DNA of 64,000 bases from Leptothermofonsia sp049200465 (GCF_049200465.1 NZ_CP120836.1:62001-126000), one strand, 5' to 3'. Shown: positions 54,061 to 63,550, numbered from the stretch's first letter. The notes: generated by a model from the letters alone, not told the origin. Program-made: numbers and translations.

Positions 54061-54510
54061 ATGCCCCTATCTGTTGGTGATGCTGCCCCAAACTTCACAA
54101 CTAAAGACACAAACGGAAACACCGTCTCCCTATCTGACTTTGCAGGCAAGACGGTTGTACTCTACTTCTATCCCAAAGACGATACCCCCGGATGCACGAA
54201 AGAAGCATGTAGTTTTCGAGACAATTACAGTGAATACCTCAACAAAGGTATCACCGTCCTTGGAGTTAGCATGGATGACGAAGCCTCTCACAAGGCATTT
54301 ACTGCAAAATTCAATCTCCCTTTTCCCTTGCTGACCGATACAGATGGCGCTATTACCAAAGCCTATGATGTTGAGGGAGAAATGAACGGGATGCGTTATG
54401 CCAAGCGGGTTACCTACATCATTGATGGCAACGGCAAGATCAGCCACGTGTACTCCACTGTTAAAGCCGACACTCACGCCACCGACATTCTGGCTGACAT
54501 TGGTGCCTGA
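54061..54510 (+). CDS. bcp: peroxiredoxin, PrxQ/BCP type
   Basis: 149 residues from the ATG at 54061 (MPLSVGDAAPNFTTKDTNGN). The peroxidatic and resolving cysteines are five residues apart in DDTPGCTKEACSFRD, the PrxQ arrangement that forms an intramolecular disulphide. LLTDTDGAITKAYDVEGEMN and RVTYIIDGNGKI complete the thioredoxin fold. It reduces peroxides using thioredoxin. Single gene; the ATG at 54031 is not conserved. Confidence 0.95.
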   Translation: MPLSVGDAAPNFTTKDTNGNTVSLSDFAGKTVVLYFYPKDDTPGCTKEACSFRDNYSEYLNKGITVLGVSMDDEASHKAFTAKFNLPFPLLTDTDGAITKAYDVEGEMNGMRYAKRVTYIIDGNGKISHVYSTVKADTHATDILADIGA

Positions 54511-54623
54511 TCAAACCGCATTCAGCCTCTAAAATGCTCCTGAACCGAGATCCTCAATTTCTAGCAGATCCTCGAGTGAGTCGAACCACTTGGGTCAAGA
54601 AGTCGAGGATCTCATCCCAGCTT

Positions 54624-54729
54624 AGGAATGAGAGTTAAATTACTCCAAAAAACTCACCCCGCTTTTGGCACCCCGCTCCGAGTCGGAGCGGGGAAGGGAG
54701 AGAGGTCAGTTCACTCAAAGAATGCGATG
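54624..54729. repeat. repeat C, copy 2
   Basis: Matches 17065-17171. It contains the near-perfect dyad CCCCGCTCCGAGTCGGAGCG (then GGG). It abuts repeat A, the same pairing seen at copy 1 but at A's outer edge instead of inside it. Confidence 0.8.
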
Positions 54730-54730
54730 A

Positions 54731-54850
54731 TATAGCAGTAGTCATTTCATTATGGTTAGGACGGGGTGCAGGGGTGGAACCCCTGGCTGGGGGCAAAGCC
54801 CCCACATCCCCTCTAAAGCTAATGTCCTAAGCAACCTGGCGACAGCGATA
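54731..54850. repeat. repeat A, full copy 7
   Basis: It runs from TATAGCAGTAGTCATTTCAT to CCTAAGCAACCTGGCGACAG and CGATA. It has both hairpins (GGGGTGGAACCCC, GGGGGCAAAGCCCCC). Confidence 0.85.
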
Positions 54851-54917
54851 ACGGAGGAAGCCAAAATCCTTCCCTCTTCTGGCTTCTGACTCCTGGCTTC
54901 CAAGTTCTATTTTCAAA

Positions 54918-55520
54918 TCAGGCAAACACATAGTTAAAGCTGATGCTGATCCGGTCCTCATCACTTAAATTGGGTTCTACCCCATGTTTTAACCAGCTTG
55001 GAAAAATTAACAATAATCCCGCTTCAGCCACATGGGCGACTGCATCTGCTGTATAGGCAGTATAGCCCTGGACATTTGGTTTATAGAACGTCCTGGCACT
55101 GCGGGGGTCGTAAAACATCAAGTTACCACAGTCTTTTGGGGTTTTAACGTAGTAAACGCCGCTAAACAAAGAATTGGCGTGGTCGTGAATTTTGTTACTA
55201 GCATATTTGGGATTTACATTGGCCCAACAGTTAGCTGCCACAATTCTGACATTTCCATAACCTACTGCCTGAGCAACTTGTGCGATCGCCCCATCAACCA
55301 ACTGCTTAAACGGTTGGATTTCGCTCAGTTCGAACAAATTTACCTTGCTGTGCCAGCCCAATACATTAGAAGCTGTTTGGCCAGGATCTGACTGCTTCAG
55401 ACGATAAATTAACGCTAGAAGTTGTTGGTTAAGCTTGTCGTGCTCCTTCAAGCTAAACACAAATAACGCTGTTGGAAATAAATTGTGATAGGAAACAGTC
55501 CACTGGTCTGAATCAGTCAT
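54918..55520 (-). CDS. TIGR02466-like putative 2OG-Fe(II) oxygenase
   Basis: A 200-residue protein with a cupin/double-stranded beta-helix pattern. Metal ligand candidates are in NKIHDHANSLFSGVYYV (about residues 110-126), where His-x-His-like residues may bind iron. The distal His and the 2-oxoglutarate Arg are in SWLKHGVEPNLSDEDRISIS. This group of small oxygenases often works on peptides, but the substrate is unknown. Single gene flanked by repeat A. Confidence 0.78.
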   Translation of the reverse strand: MTDSDQWTVSYHNLFPTALFVFSLKEHDKLNQQLLALIYRLKQSDPGQTASNVLGWHSKVNLFELSEIQPFKQLVDGAIAQVAQAVGYGNVRIVAANCWANVNPKYASNKIHDHANSLFSGVYYVKTPKDCGNLMFYDPRSARTFYKPNVQGYTAYTADAVAHVAEAGLLLIFPSWLKHGVEPNLSDEDRISISFNYVFA

Positions 55521-55860
55521 TTCTCTATCAGTTTAAACGATTTTTTTAAATGTTTTTTGAATCCTAGCTGTTTTCACTTACTTATCCAGAAATTATCAGA
55601 AGTTTTTAAGGTTGTATTCAAAATTAGAGGCAAGCCTATCTCTTCAACTTTCTGGCTGAATTGCCCAAATTGCGGGAATATCCGTAAATTCACCAGCAAT
55701 TTTCAATAGTAGAAATCAAAATGAAAAAGCCCTCCGTGGAAGTACAGAAATTCATTCAAAACCTCCATTTTTTTGAGAAAATTTCGTGAATTTGCTGTTT
55801 GAATGCTGATTTACAAATAGCCCTGGGGAAAGCTAGCTTTGCGATCGCGGAGGCAAAGTA
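55521..55860. other. 340-bp intergenic region, no gene
   Basis: Relatively AT-rich, between two divergently transcribed genes, so it probably contains both promoters. No A-G repeat and no clear operator. A GGCAAAGTA sequence precedes the next ATG without a strong ribosome site. Confidence 0.4.
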
Positions 55861-58305
55861 ATGGCTGATAATTCTCAATTTCCTGATAACAGTCTTTCAA
55901 CTACTCGAACTATTAACTCAAGCTTTACTACTCAAGTTTTTTCTAACAGCGCAACCGATTCCAGCTACTCACTCGACCCCAGCGACGCCCAGGATTTCTT
56001 TCGCCTTAGGCTTAGTCAGCGCAGTAGCGTAATCCTGACGCTCAATAATATGACAGCTAACGCCGATCTGGAGGTGTTAGACAGCGGCGGCACACTTGTT
56101 GGTTCATACAACGCAGGCACCATAGCAGACGCCCTCACCACTGAACCACTCGATGCAGGCGACTACTACATTCGAGTTTTTCTACCCGACACCAGCGTCA
56201 GCACTAACTACACCCTTAGTGTCAGCACCGTCAGCAAATCTCGCTCAGACCTGTTGTGGCGCAATTACGCCACTGGTGAAAATGTGGTCTGGCAGATGAA
56301 TGGTGCCAATATTGGAGGAGTACAATACAACGCTCCCGTTGGTGACCTCAACTGGAAACTGGAAGCTACTGCAGACATGGATGGGGACAGCATCCCCGAT
56401 TACATCTGGAGAAACTACGCCACTGGTGAAAATGTGGTCTGGCTCATGGATGGCAACGGCGCTCTCCGCTCTGCCCAGTACCTCATCCCTGTAGGTGACC
56501 CTAATCTAAAGATTGCGGGAGTTGCGGATTTCAATGGAGACAGCAGCCCTGACATCCTGTGGCGCAGCTACTCCACTTTTGAAAACGTCGTCTGGCTCAT
56601 GAATGGCACCACGTTCCAGGGTGCCGTCTCGTTCATTCCTGTGTTTGGTTCCTACATGCAGGTTGGAACCATCGCGGACTTCAATGCCGATAACAAACCA
56701 GACGTTGTTTGGCGCAACACCAACACTGGTGAAAATGTCATCTGGTTGATGAATGGAACAAGCTTTCAATCCTCAGCTTCCCTTCCGCTGGCCTATCCTG
56801 CCCTCAGCATTGCTGGTGCCGGAGATTTTAACGGAGACGACAAACCCGACATCGTCTGGCGGAACTATGGAACTGGAGAAAACATTCTCTGGTACATGAA
56901 CGGAACAGCACTGGCCGGGTTTACAAACCTCGCTCCAGTCGGTGATTTGAATTGGCGAATTGCCAGTGTAGTAACAACATCATCCAAAGTGGATCTGGCT
57001 GGCAACACCATGTCTTCTGCCTTCAATATTGGCACAGTCGGCAATGCAACTGGCTTCTATAGTGACACTGTGGGCGGCAATGCTGACAAAAATGACTACT
57101 ACCGATTCACTATTAATGGTCTCACCACCTTTAATCTATCCCTCACAGGTTTAACCGCCAATGCTGACATTCAACTCATTCGAGATCTGAACAACAACGG
57201 CATTTTAGATAGCCAGGCAGAAATTGTTGCGGTTTCAGCCAATGCAGATACTGCTGATGAACAATTCACCAATCTGTCCCTGACCGCTGGCACCTATTTC
57301 ATCCGCATCTTTTCCTCATCGACTCAACCTACGGAGTATGCTCTGAATATTGGTGGTGTTCCTGCCCAGCAAGTCGATCTGGCTCCTCCTGCAAACAGCT
57401 TCAGTGTTAGAAAAACCAATGGACAGGCTTTACCTACTCAGGTCAGCCTCAAGTCTGGTGATCCGAACTACCTGTCTACAATCCGGGTCAACTACTCAGT
57501 CAGAAATACCAGCATCAGCTATACACCCCAGGAGTTTCGGGTATCCTTCTATCTGTCGCGGGATAATGTGATTACAACTAGCGATCGCCTGTTGGGTAAC
57601 ATTGACCCCAACACTGGCTTCAGCGATCTAGATGTAGTCATCAGTAACCTGGCACCCAACCAGACTTTCACCGGATTTAAAGATATTCCAATGCTTCCTG
57701 CCACTGACCTCTGGTGGGGAGGTGACCAGACCTACTACATTGGTATGATTATCGACTCAGCCAGCCAGGTTTCTGAATCCAATGAAATTAACAATGCGGT
57801 AGCGGCGGCGATCGGGATTAAAGATACCCTTAGACCGGATGTTCTAGGCAATGGATTGAGTGTAACCCAGACAACTGCCACTCCTGGTCAGGCAATCCGA
57901 CTCACAGGTTCCATCAAAAATATTGGCAACGTTGCCACAGGTTCGAATCGTATCCTGGTTCGTTATTACTTCTCCAGCGACGATATCATTGATGGTAGCG
58001 ATTACGTCATTGCCCTAGCAAGCATCGCCCCATTGAACAAGAGGGGAACCACAGGCGACACCATTACTTTTGATAGCAACATCACAAACACGAATACTCC
58101 TGCCTACTTTACCTTGACTCCCAAGTTACCAACCGTACAGCAATGGGATGGATGGATTGGCAATGGGCGCTATTACGTCGCGATGCAGATCGATATCTTT
58201 AGTGTTGTTCAAGAGGGCTCCGGTGGTAAGGAAAACAACTCCAACTACGGGAGGCTGATTGGTTCCTATATCGACTACAACTTTATTGACATCACTGGTC
58301 TATAA
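55861..58305 (+). CDS. PPC / FG-GAP-like repeat / CARDB surface protein
   Basis: An 814-residue protein. Order: a pre-peptidase C-terminal (PPC) domain (about residues 30-120); five tandem units of about 50 residues (about 130-372), each with WRNYxTGENVVWxMNGT and a Ca-binding-like ADFNGDxxPD segment; a second PPC-like domain (about 385-490, with FRLTxNGLTTFNLSLTGLTA-type strands); and two CARDB-type domains (about 515-640 and 660-800, with SNEINNAVAAAIGI). There is no classical signal peptide, so export may use another route. It is likely to be extracellular and calcium-dependent. The gene ends 20 bp before an IS1-family insertion. Confidence 0.82.
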   Translation: MADNSQFPDNSLSTTRTINSSFTTQVFSNSATDSSYSLDPSDAQDFFRLRLSQRSSVILTLNNMTANADLEVLDSGGTLVGSYNAGTIADALTTEPLDAGDYYIRVFLPDTSVSTNYTLSVSTVSKSRSDLLWRNYATGENVVWQMNGANIGGVQYNAPVGDLNWKLEATADMDGDSIPDYIWRNYATGENVVWLMDGNGALRSAQYLIPVGDPNLKIAGVADFNGDSSPDILWRSYSTFENVVWLMNGTTFQGAVSFIPVFGSYMQVGTIADFNADNKPDVVWRNTNTGENVIWLMNGTSFQSSASLPLAYPALSIAGAGDFNGDDKPDIVWRNYGTGENILWYMNGTALAGFTNLAPVGDLNWRIASVVTTSSKVDLAGNTMSSAFNIGTVGNATGFYSDTVGGNADKNDYYRFTINGLTTFNLSLTGLTANADIQLIRDLNNNGILDSQAEIVAVSANADTADEQFTNLSLTAGTYFIRIFSSSTQPTEYALNIGGVPAQQVDLAPPANSFSVRKTNGQALPTQVSLKSGDPNYLSTIRVNYSVRNTSISYTPQEFRVSFYLSRDNVITTSDRLLGNIDPNTGFSDLDVVISNLAPNQTFTGFKDIPMLPATDLWWGGDQTYYIGMIIDSASQVSESNEINNAVAAAIGIKDTLRPDVLGNGLSVTQTTATPGQAIRLTGSIKNIGNVATGSNRILVRYYFSSDDIIDGSDYVIALASIAPLNKRGTTGDTITFDSNITNTNTPAYFTLTPKLPTVQQWDGWIGNGRYYVAMQIDIFSVVQEGSGGKENNSNYGRLIGSYIDYNFIDITGL

Positions 58306-58324
58306 AGGTGGGAGTTCACAGCAG

Positions 58325-59094
58325 GGTAGTACTACAGAAGTAATGATGCATTGTAATGATGGATAAAGTACCAAATTGCGTCAATGTGATTCTCCAGTGA
58401 CTTGGAAAACGACAAGGTTTTCCGCACTAATCGAGCAAACCTCTGGCACAAGGTGTTGTTGAATTGTTCAACGTAGGGTCAACCCGGTTTCTTGGCCGAC
58501 CGCTTGATGGCGCTTGCTGGGAAACACTGCTCCATAGGCTGCCCAGAAATCGCTATAGGCAACGGCACACTGACGATAGACCGGTGGTAGTAATGCCCAC
58601 AATTGCACTGCGGCAGCCTCATCTCGTGCGCCGATGTACACCCCGACCATCTCACGAGTGTCGGCATCGAGGGCTAACCAAACCCACTGTTTATTCCCCT
58701 TGTTGGCTACGAATGACCCGAGTTCGTCACACTGCATTGTTAAGCGCCCCTGTTTTTGGGTGTCACCTGAACTTAGCAAGGCACCCCAGCGTATTTCTCA
58801 TTGACGTAGCTTTGCAAGCATTACCCTGAAACCTGGACAGCACGAGCAATTCCAGCCAATGAAATTCGTTCCAGAAGTAATCGGTCAACTAGGTCCCGTG
58901 TGCTTTGGTCAACCACTTTTTTCGTGGGTTGCTCAATGAACTGTCGTCCACAGTCGCGACACTTGAACCGTCGTTTGCCGTTATGGATGCGACCGTTCTT
59001 AACCGTGTGGGCCGATGCACCAGTTGGGCAGGTAGACATGGTAGGTCATCAGGCGGAAGCTCTACCTCCTTATCATTACATCTTGAGCACTACC
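58325..59094 (-). mobile_element. IS1-family insertion sequence with 8-bp target duplication, decayed
   Basis: A 770-bp element. The left end is GGTAGTACTACAGAAGTAAT; the right end on the opposite strand is GGTAGTGCTCAAGATGTAAT. It is flanked on both sides by the direct repeat CACAGCAG (58317-58324 and 59095-59102), the 8-bp class of duplication expected of IS1. It landed 20 bp after the stop of the repeat-protein gene. Confidence 0.93.
58332..59039 (-). pseudogene. IS1-family transposase (InsA-InsB), degraded
   Basis: The InsA-like part (MSTCPTGASAHTVKNGRIHN, then FKCRDCGRQFIE) is stopped by two TAA codons, after VQVSG and after YAGVPC. The InsB-like part (MQCDELGSFVANKGNKQWVW, then YSDFWAAYGAVFPSKRHQAV) is in the -1 frame. 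The shift lies at CCCAAAAACAGG, close to the A6C slippage site of true IS1, so a programmed -1 shift is likely in the ancestor. An extra C near 58486 (ACCCTACG) breaks the final DDE segment. The element cannot move by itself. Confidence 0.85.
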
Positions 59095-59155
59095 CACAGC
59101 AGTTCTATATATGTCCTACATAGTGTGACAGGCTTTTCTAAATGGGAAAGCCTGT

Positions 59156-59271
59156 TATAGCGGTAGTCATTATGGTTAGGACGGGGTGCAGGGGTGGAAA
59201 CCCCTGGCTGGGGGCGAAGCCCCCACTCCCTCTCTAATTCCAATGTCCTAACGCACCCGCATAGAGCTATA
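59156..59271. repeat. repeat A, full copy 8
   Basis: It runs from TATAGCGGTAGTCATTATGG to CACCCGCATAGAGCTATA. It is almost identical to copy 6, including the variant right arm, so these two copies are recent relatives. Confidence 0.88.
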
Positions 59272-59292
59272 CAACTATCATTTTTACAAATG

Positions 59293-59390
59293 AGGCTTTG
59301 CTGAATTTGGGTATGAAATAGGTGCTGTATGTTCGAAGGTGTTGTATGCTCGAAACCTCGTTTCGATTCATATTGTTTTTCAGCAATGCC
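59293..59390. repeat. repeat B, copy 4
   Basis: GGCTTTGCTGAATTTGGGTA through TTTTCAGCAATGCC. It contains a duplicated GTTCGAAGGTGTTGTATGCT block. As at 46925, it follows repeat A within about 20 bp. Confidence 0.78.
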
Positions 59391-59461
59391 TATAAATGAT
59401 TCAGGATTGCTACAGCGAGCTATCTGGATTGTGAAAAGGGATTTGGCAGAAATCTCTAGGT

Positions 59462-59510
59462 TTAGGTTTAGGACGGGGTGCAAAGGCTCCCTCCGGCTGG
59501 GGACATAGCC
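59462..59510. repeat. partial A-type core
   Basis: TTAGGACGGGGTGCAAAGGC then TCCGGCTGGGGACATAGCCC. Left part of repeat A without the right end. Confidence 0.5.
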
Positions 59511-59560
59511 CTTTGTAGTCTGATTTTCGGGATTGGCATCAAAAACCAGGAGCTAGGAAA

Positions 59561-59591
59561 TTAAAAAGGCTTCTGCCTCAAAGCAGAAGCC
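59561..59591 (-). terminator. rho-independent terminator of psbD-psbC
   Basis: A perfect 9-bp stem GGCTTCTGC / GCAGAAGCC with a 6-nt loop. On the minus strand it is followed by TTTTT. It lies 350 bp beyond the psbC stop, the first strong terminator in that direction. Confidence 0.7.
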
Positions 59592-59940
59592 CAAAAATTA
59601 CTTGACTTGAGTTGACTGGAAAACTAATAGTCTGCCACCAGAACCTATTTTGTGAGTTGAAAACTCATAAAATAGCTATTCTTACTCGATTCGGGGGCAC
59701 GAAATTAAAACTGACAAACCACTAACGGGTAATGGGTCACTTAGCATGAACATAGCCATTTTCGAGATGACTAACTAGTGAGAAGTTGAACTTCGGCAGA
59801 CAACATAATGGCCACAAACTTAGCAAGTGACCCACTGGTATAGTAAACCAAGGATTTTGTTAAGGTTTTGGCATTTCCACCCTTGTTTAGGGGCAGAGCC
59901 CTCACTTAACCCTCTGGTACCAAATTTAGTGTTTGCAGCA

Positions 59941-61329
59941 CTAGTCAAGACTTGGCATGGACAGAACGGGTTCATCTTCGCGATCAATGCCCTTCTCAAA
60001 GCCTGCTACCGCCGCACGAGCACGGCCAGCATGCCAGAGGTGGCCAACCAGGAAGAAGAAACCAAGAATAAAGTGAGCACCTGCTAACCAGGCCCGCGGG
60101 TTGACATAGTTGAAGGAGTTAGGCTCCGTAATAACCCCACCCACCGAATTGATTGATCCGTTGGGTGCATGGGTCATATACTCGGCTGCCCTCCGAATTT
60201 GCCAGGGCTGCACATCATTCTTAATCTTGTTCAAGTCAAGACCATTGGGGCCACGCAGGGGTTCCAACCAGGGACCTTTGAAATCCCAGAAACGCATCGT
60301 CTCACCACCGAAGATAATTTCACCTGTAGGAGAACGCATTAAGTACTTACCCAACCCTGTAGGACCTTGAGCAGAAGCCACATTTGCTCCTAACTTCTGG
60401 TCACGGACCAGGAAGATAAATGACTGAGCCTGAGATGCTTCAGCATTGGTTGGCCCATAGAACTCACTGGGATAAACCGTGTTGTTGAACCAAACATAGC
60501 AGGAAGCAATTAAACCCATGAGAGACAGAGCGCCAAGGCTGTAGGAGAGGTAAGCCTCACCTGACCAGATGAGCGCACGTCTTGCCCAGCCAAAGGGCTT
60601 GGTCAGGATGTGCCAGACACCGCCAGCAATGCAGATCAAGCCAATCCAGATATGACCGCCAACCACATCTTCCAGGTTATCAACACCGATGATCCAGCCC
60701 TCGCCCCCAAAGGGAGAGCGCAGTAAATAGCCGAAGATAACAGCGGGGTTAAGGGTTGGATTGGTAATCACGCGAACGTCACCACCACCGGGTGCCCAGG
60801 TGTCATACAGACCACCAAACGCCATTGCCTTGGCAACTAGCAGTAGTGCGCCACAACCCAGAAGGATCAGGTGATAGCCGATGATGTTAGTCATCTGGTT
60901 TTTATCACGCCAGTCATAACCGAAGAAACTGGAATACTCTTCCAGCGTCTCAGGCCCACGAACTGCGTGGTAAATTCCGCCAATCCCCAGAACAGCGGAC
61001 GAAATCAGGTGTAAAACACCTACAACGAAGTATGGGAAGGTATCAATCACTTCACCGCCAGGGCCAACACCCCAACCCAACGTTGCCAGGTGAGGAATCA
61101 GAATGCAGCCCTGCTCATACATAGGCTTGTTAGGAATGAAGTGAGCGACTTCAAATAACGTCATCGCTCCAGCCCAGAAAACAATCAGGCCAGCATGAGC
61201 GACGTGTGCGCCCAACAACTTACCAGAAAGATTAATCAGACGGGCGTTACCAGCCCACCAGGCAAACCCGGACGACTCAAGGTCGCGGTTGCCCGCAACA
61301 AAGGATGAACCACTAGAGAGCGTTACCAC
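59941..61329 (-). CDS. psbC: photosystem II CP43 core antenna protein
   Basis: 462 residues from the GTG at 61329 (VVTLSSGSSFVAGNRDLESS); frames extending to 61407 are only overlap with psbD. Six transmembrane helices with chlorophyll-ligand histidines, the large lumenal loop (EFYGPTNAEASQAQSFIFLV) and GETMRFWDFKGPWLEPLRGP are typical. The Glu of that loop that binds the manganese cluster lies in the GGETMRFWD segment. It overlaps psbD by 17 bases, the usual cyanobacterial arrangement. The operon is probably light-regulated. Confidence 0.98.
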   Translation of the reverse strand: MVTLSSGSSFVAGNRDLESSGFAWWAGNARLINLSGKLLGAHVAHAGLIVFWAGAMTLFEVAHFIPNKPMYEQGCILIPHLATLGWGVGPGGEVIDTFPYFVVGVLHLISSAVLGIGGIYHAVRGPETLEEYSSFFGYDWRDKNQMTNIIGYHLILLGCGALLLVAKAMAFGGLYDTWAPGGGDVRVITNPTLNPAVIFGYLLRSPFGGEGWIIGVDNLEDVVGGHIWIGLICIAGGVWHILTKPFGWARRALIWSGEAYLSYSLGALSLMGLIASCYVWFNNTVYPSEFYGPTNAEASQAQSFIFLVRDQKLGANVASAQGPTGLGKYLMRSPTGEIIFGGETMRFWDFKGPWLEPLRGPNGLDLNKIKNDVQPWQIRRAAEYMTHAPNGSINSVGGVITEPNSFNYVNPRAWLAGAHFILGFFFLVGHLWHAGRARAAVAGFEKGIDREDEPVLSMPSLD

Positions 61330-62371
61330 GGGGCAGAACCTCCTCAGGGAAGACAAAGTGTTCATGGGGCTGATCCTGCGGGGCCATCCACGCCCGCATG
61401 CCCTCATTCAGCAGAATGTTCTTGGTGTAGAACGTTTCAAATTCCGGGTCCTCTGCCGCCCGCAACTCCTGCGAAACAAAGTCGTATGCCCGCAGGTTCA
61501 GGGCAATCCCAACAATCCCCACACTCGCCATCCACAACCCCGTCACCGGGACGAACAGCATGAAGAAGTGGAGCCACCGCTTGTTGGAAAAGGCAATCCC
61601 GAAGATCTGAGACCAGAATCGATTGGCCGTTACCATCGAGTAGGTCTCTTCTGACTGGGTCGGGGTGAAAGCCCGGAAGGTGTTGGCCTGGTCGCTGTCC
61701 TGGAACAACGTGTTCTCCACTGTCGCTCCATGAATCGCGCACAGCAACGCGCCTCCCAGAATCCCTGCCACGCCCATCATGTGGAACGGGTTCAAGGTGA
61801 AGTTGTGGAAGCCTTGCACGAACAGAATGAACCGGAAGATTCCAGCCACTCCAAAGCTGGGGGCAAAGAACCAGCTCGATTGCCCCAACGGGTACATCAA
61901 AAATACGCTGACAAACACCGCGATGGGCCCCGTGAAGGCGATCGCGTTGTAGGGGCGAACCCCCACTAGGCGAGCAATTTCAATCTGTCTGAGGCAAAAG
62001 CCAATCAACCCGAAGGCCCCATGCAGAGCAATGAAGGTCCACAGGCCGCCAATCTGGCACCAGCGAGTGAAGTCGCCTTGGGCTTCCGGTCCCCACAGAA
62101 ACAGCAGGGAGTGCCCAAAGCTATCCGCTGGGGTGGAGACGGCCACGGTGAGGAAGTTGCATCCCTCCAGGTAGGAAGAAGCCAGTCCATGGGTGTACCA
62201 GGAGGTAACAAAGGTGGTACCGGTCAGCCAGCCGCCCAGCGCTAGGTAGGCGCAGGGGAACAGCAGCAGACCAGACCAGCCGATGAAGACGAAGCGATCA
62301 CGCTTCAGCCAGTCGTCGAGAACGTCAAACCATCCTCGAGCAGCAGGCGCGCGTCCGACTGCAATGGTCAT
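61313..62371 (-). CDS. psbD: photosystem II D2 reaction-centre protein
   Basis: A 352-residue, five-helix protein starting MTIAVGRAPAARGWFDVLDD. It carries the pheophytin/chlorophyll site region LHGAFGLIGFCLRQIEIARL, the HNFTLNPFHMMGVAGILGGA helix with the P680 and iron ligands, and NKRWLHFFMLFVPVTGLWM. D2 pairs with D1, binds QA and carries redox Tyr-D. GAGG lies about ten bases before the ATG. It is the first gene of the psbD-psbC operon and is divergent from ycf4. Confidence 0.99.
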   Translation of the reverse strand: MTIAVGRAPAARGWFDVLDDWLKRDRFVFIGWSGLLLFPCAYLALGGWLTGTTFVTSWYTHGLASSYLEGCNFLTVAVSTPADSFGHSLLFLWGPEAQGDFTRWCQIGGLWTFIALHGAFGLIGFCLRQIEIARLVGVRPYNAIAFTGPIAVFVSVFLMYPLGQSSWFFAPSFGVAGIFRFILFVQGFHNFTLNPFHMMGVAGILGGALLCAIHGATVENTLFQDSDQANTFRAFTPTQSEETYSMVTANRFWSQIFGIAFSNKRWLHFFMLFVPVTGLWMASVGIVGIALNLRAYDFVSQELRAAEDPEFETFYTKNILLNEGMRAWMAPQDQPHEHFVFPEEVLPRGNAL

Positions 62372-62879
62372 AGGATCAAATCCTCTAGCTTTACTAAAAT
62401 GGCAGGTTCTCTACAGTGAACAGGGTTTATATGTCTATACATCATAGGAGAAATCAGAAATTTTACAAACCGATACGTAAAGTCTCAGAAACTAAGAGGT
62501 TTCAACTTTTCCAGATATTAGGTCTTGACAAAGCGCATCTAAGGACTTGCAGTCTTGTCACAGGTAAAGGGCTTCGCTGAAATCAGCAGCTTCGCAGGAC
62601 TTCAGGTTTAACAAAATTTGCCACCAAAACCTCATTTATTAAGTAATCATGCTTATCACTACAGGATGCTCATAATTAAAATCTGTACTTTTTTGACATA
62701 TTGATAAATAGAATTTAACTGCTCTTTCAATGGTGGCAGCGAGCTTTTTCCCGCTGGAGAAAGACTCCCATCATCTAAGATCAAAGCTGGGGAATGGGGC
62801 TTCGTTAATGAATGCACCGATTCTTCTCCCATTGAATAGGTAGATTTGAGTTAATTTCCTAGCGATAGACATAAAAACT
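62372..62879. other. 508-bp divergent promoter region between psbD and ycf4
   Basis: AT-rich DNA with no gene and no A-G repeat. It should contain the light-responsive psbD promoter and 5' untranslated region plus the ycf4 promoter. No motif could be assigned with confidence. Confidence 0.5.
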
Positions 62880-63447
62880 ATGACAGCCCAGACGACATCC
62901 TTAGAAAATCGAGTGCTGCGTCAAGATATTTTGGGTTCCCGTCGGTTTAGCAATTACTGGTGGGCAACCGTTGTTTTGTTAGGTGGGTTGGGGTTTCTAC
63001 TGGCAGCCATTTCTAGCTACCTTCATGTCAACCTGCTTCCGTTTTCTGACCCAACCAAACTTGTCTTCATTCCTCAAGGAATTGCGATGGGGTTTTATGG
63101 GTTATTAGGAATCTTGTTTAGCCTATACCTCTGGCTGACGATTCTCTGGGATGTGGGAGGTGGTTACAACGAATTCAATAAGGAAACTGGAACCGTTAAG
63201 ATTTTTCGATGGGGGGTTTCCTGGAAAAAACCGCAAGATTGAAGTGAATTGCAAAACAGAAGATGTCCAGGCCGTTAGGGTCCAGCTAAAAGAAGGGCTA
63301 AACCCCAAGCGTGCCCTTTATTTGAGAGTAAAAGGAATGCGGGATATTCCTTTGACACGGGTAGGACAGCCCATGGCGCTCTCTGCACTAGAGAACCAGG
63401 GAGCTGAACTGGCACGTTTCCTGGGAGTTCCTCTAGAGGGGCTGTAG
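62880..63447 (+). pseudogene. ycf4: photosystem I assembly protein Ycf4, frameshifted
   Basis: The first frame gives two transmembrane helices (WWATVVLLGGLGFLLAAISS and GIAMGFYGLLGILFSLYLWL) and continues to TGTVKIFRWG. It then goes off frame at a run of six G at 63211-63216. Dropping one G lets it continue as FPGKNRKIEVNCKTEDVQAV to the proper end (GAELARFLGVPLEGL), about 188 residues, the normal length. Ycf4 is a thylakoid scaffold for photosystem I assembly. Given the perfect conservation on both sides, a sequencing indel is likely. Confidence 0.9.
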
Positions 63448-63455
63448 CTGCAATA

Positions 63456-63550
63456 CATAGTGATCCTATCTGAATTGTGAAAGGGAATTCCTGCGGAATC
63501 CTTTTTCACAAGAGTTTTTTATTCCAAGAATTATTTACGACTGCTACAAT
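63456..63550. repeat. repeat E, copy 3
   Basis: A palindrome with TTGTGAAAGGGAATTCC on the left and GGAATCC...TTCACAA on the right (63474-63511), followed by a segment ending ACGACTGCTACAATAG, the inverse of the left end of copies 1 and 2. It lies between ycf4 and the cyclophilin lipoprotein gene. Confidence 0.7.
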
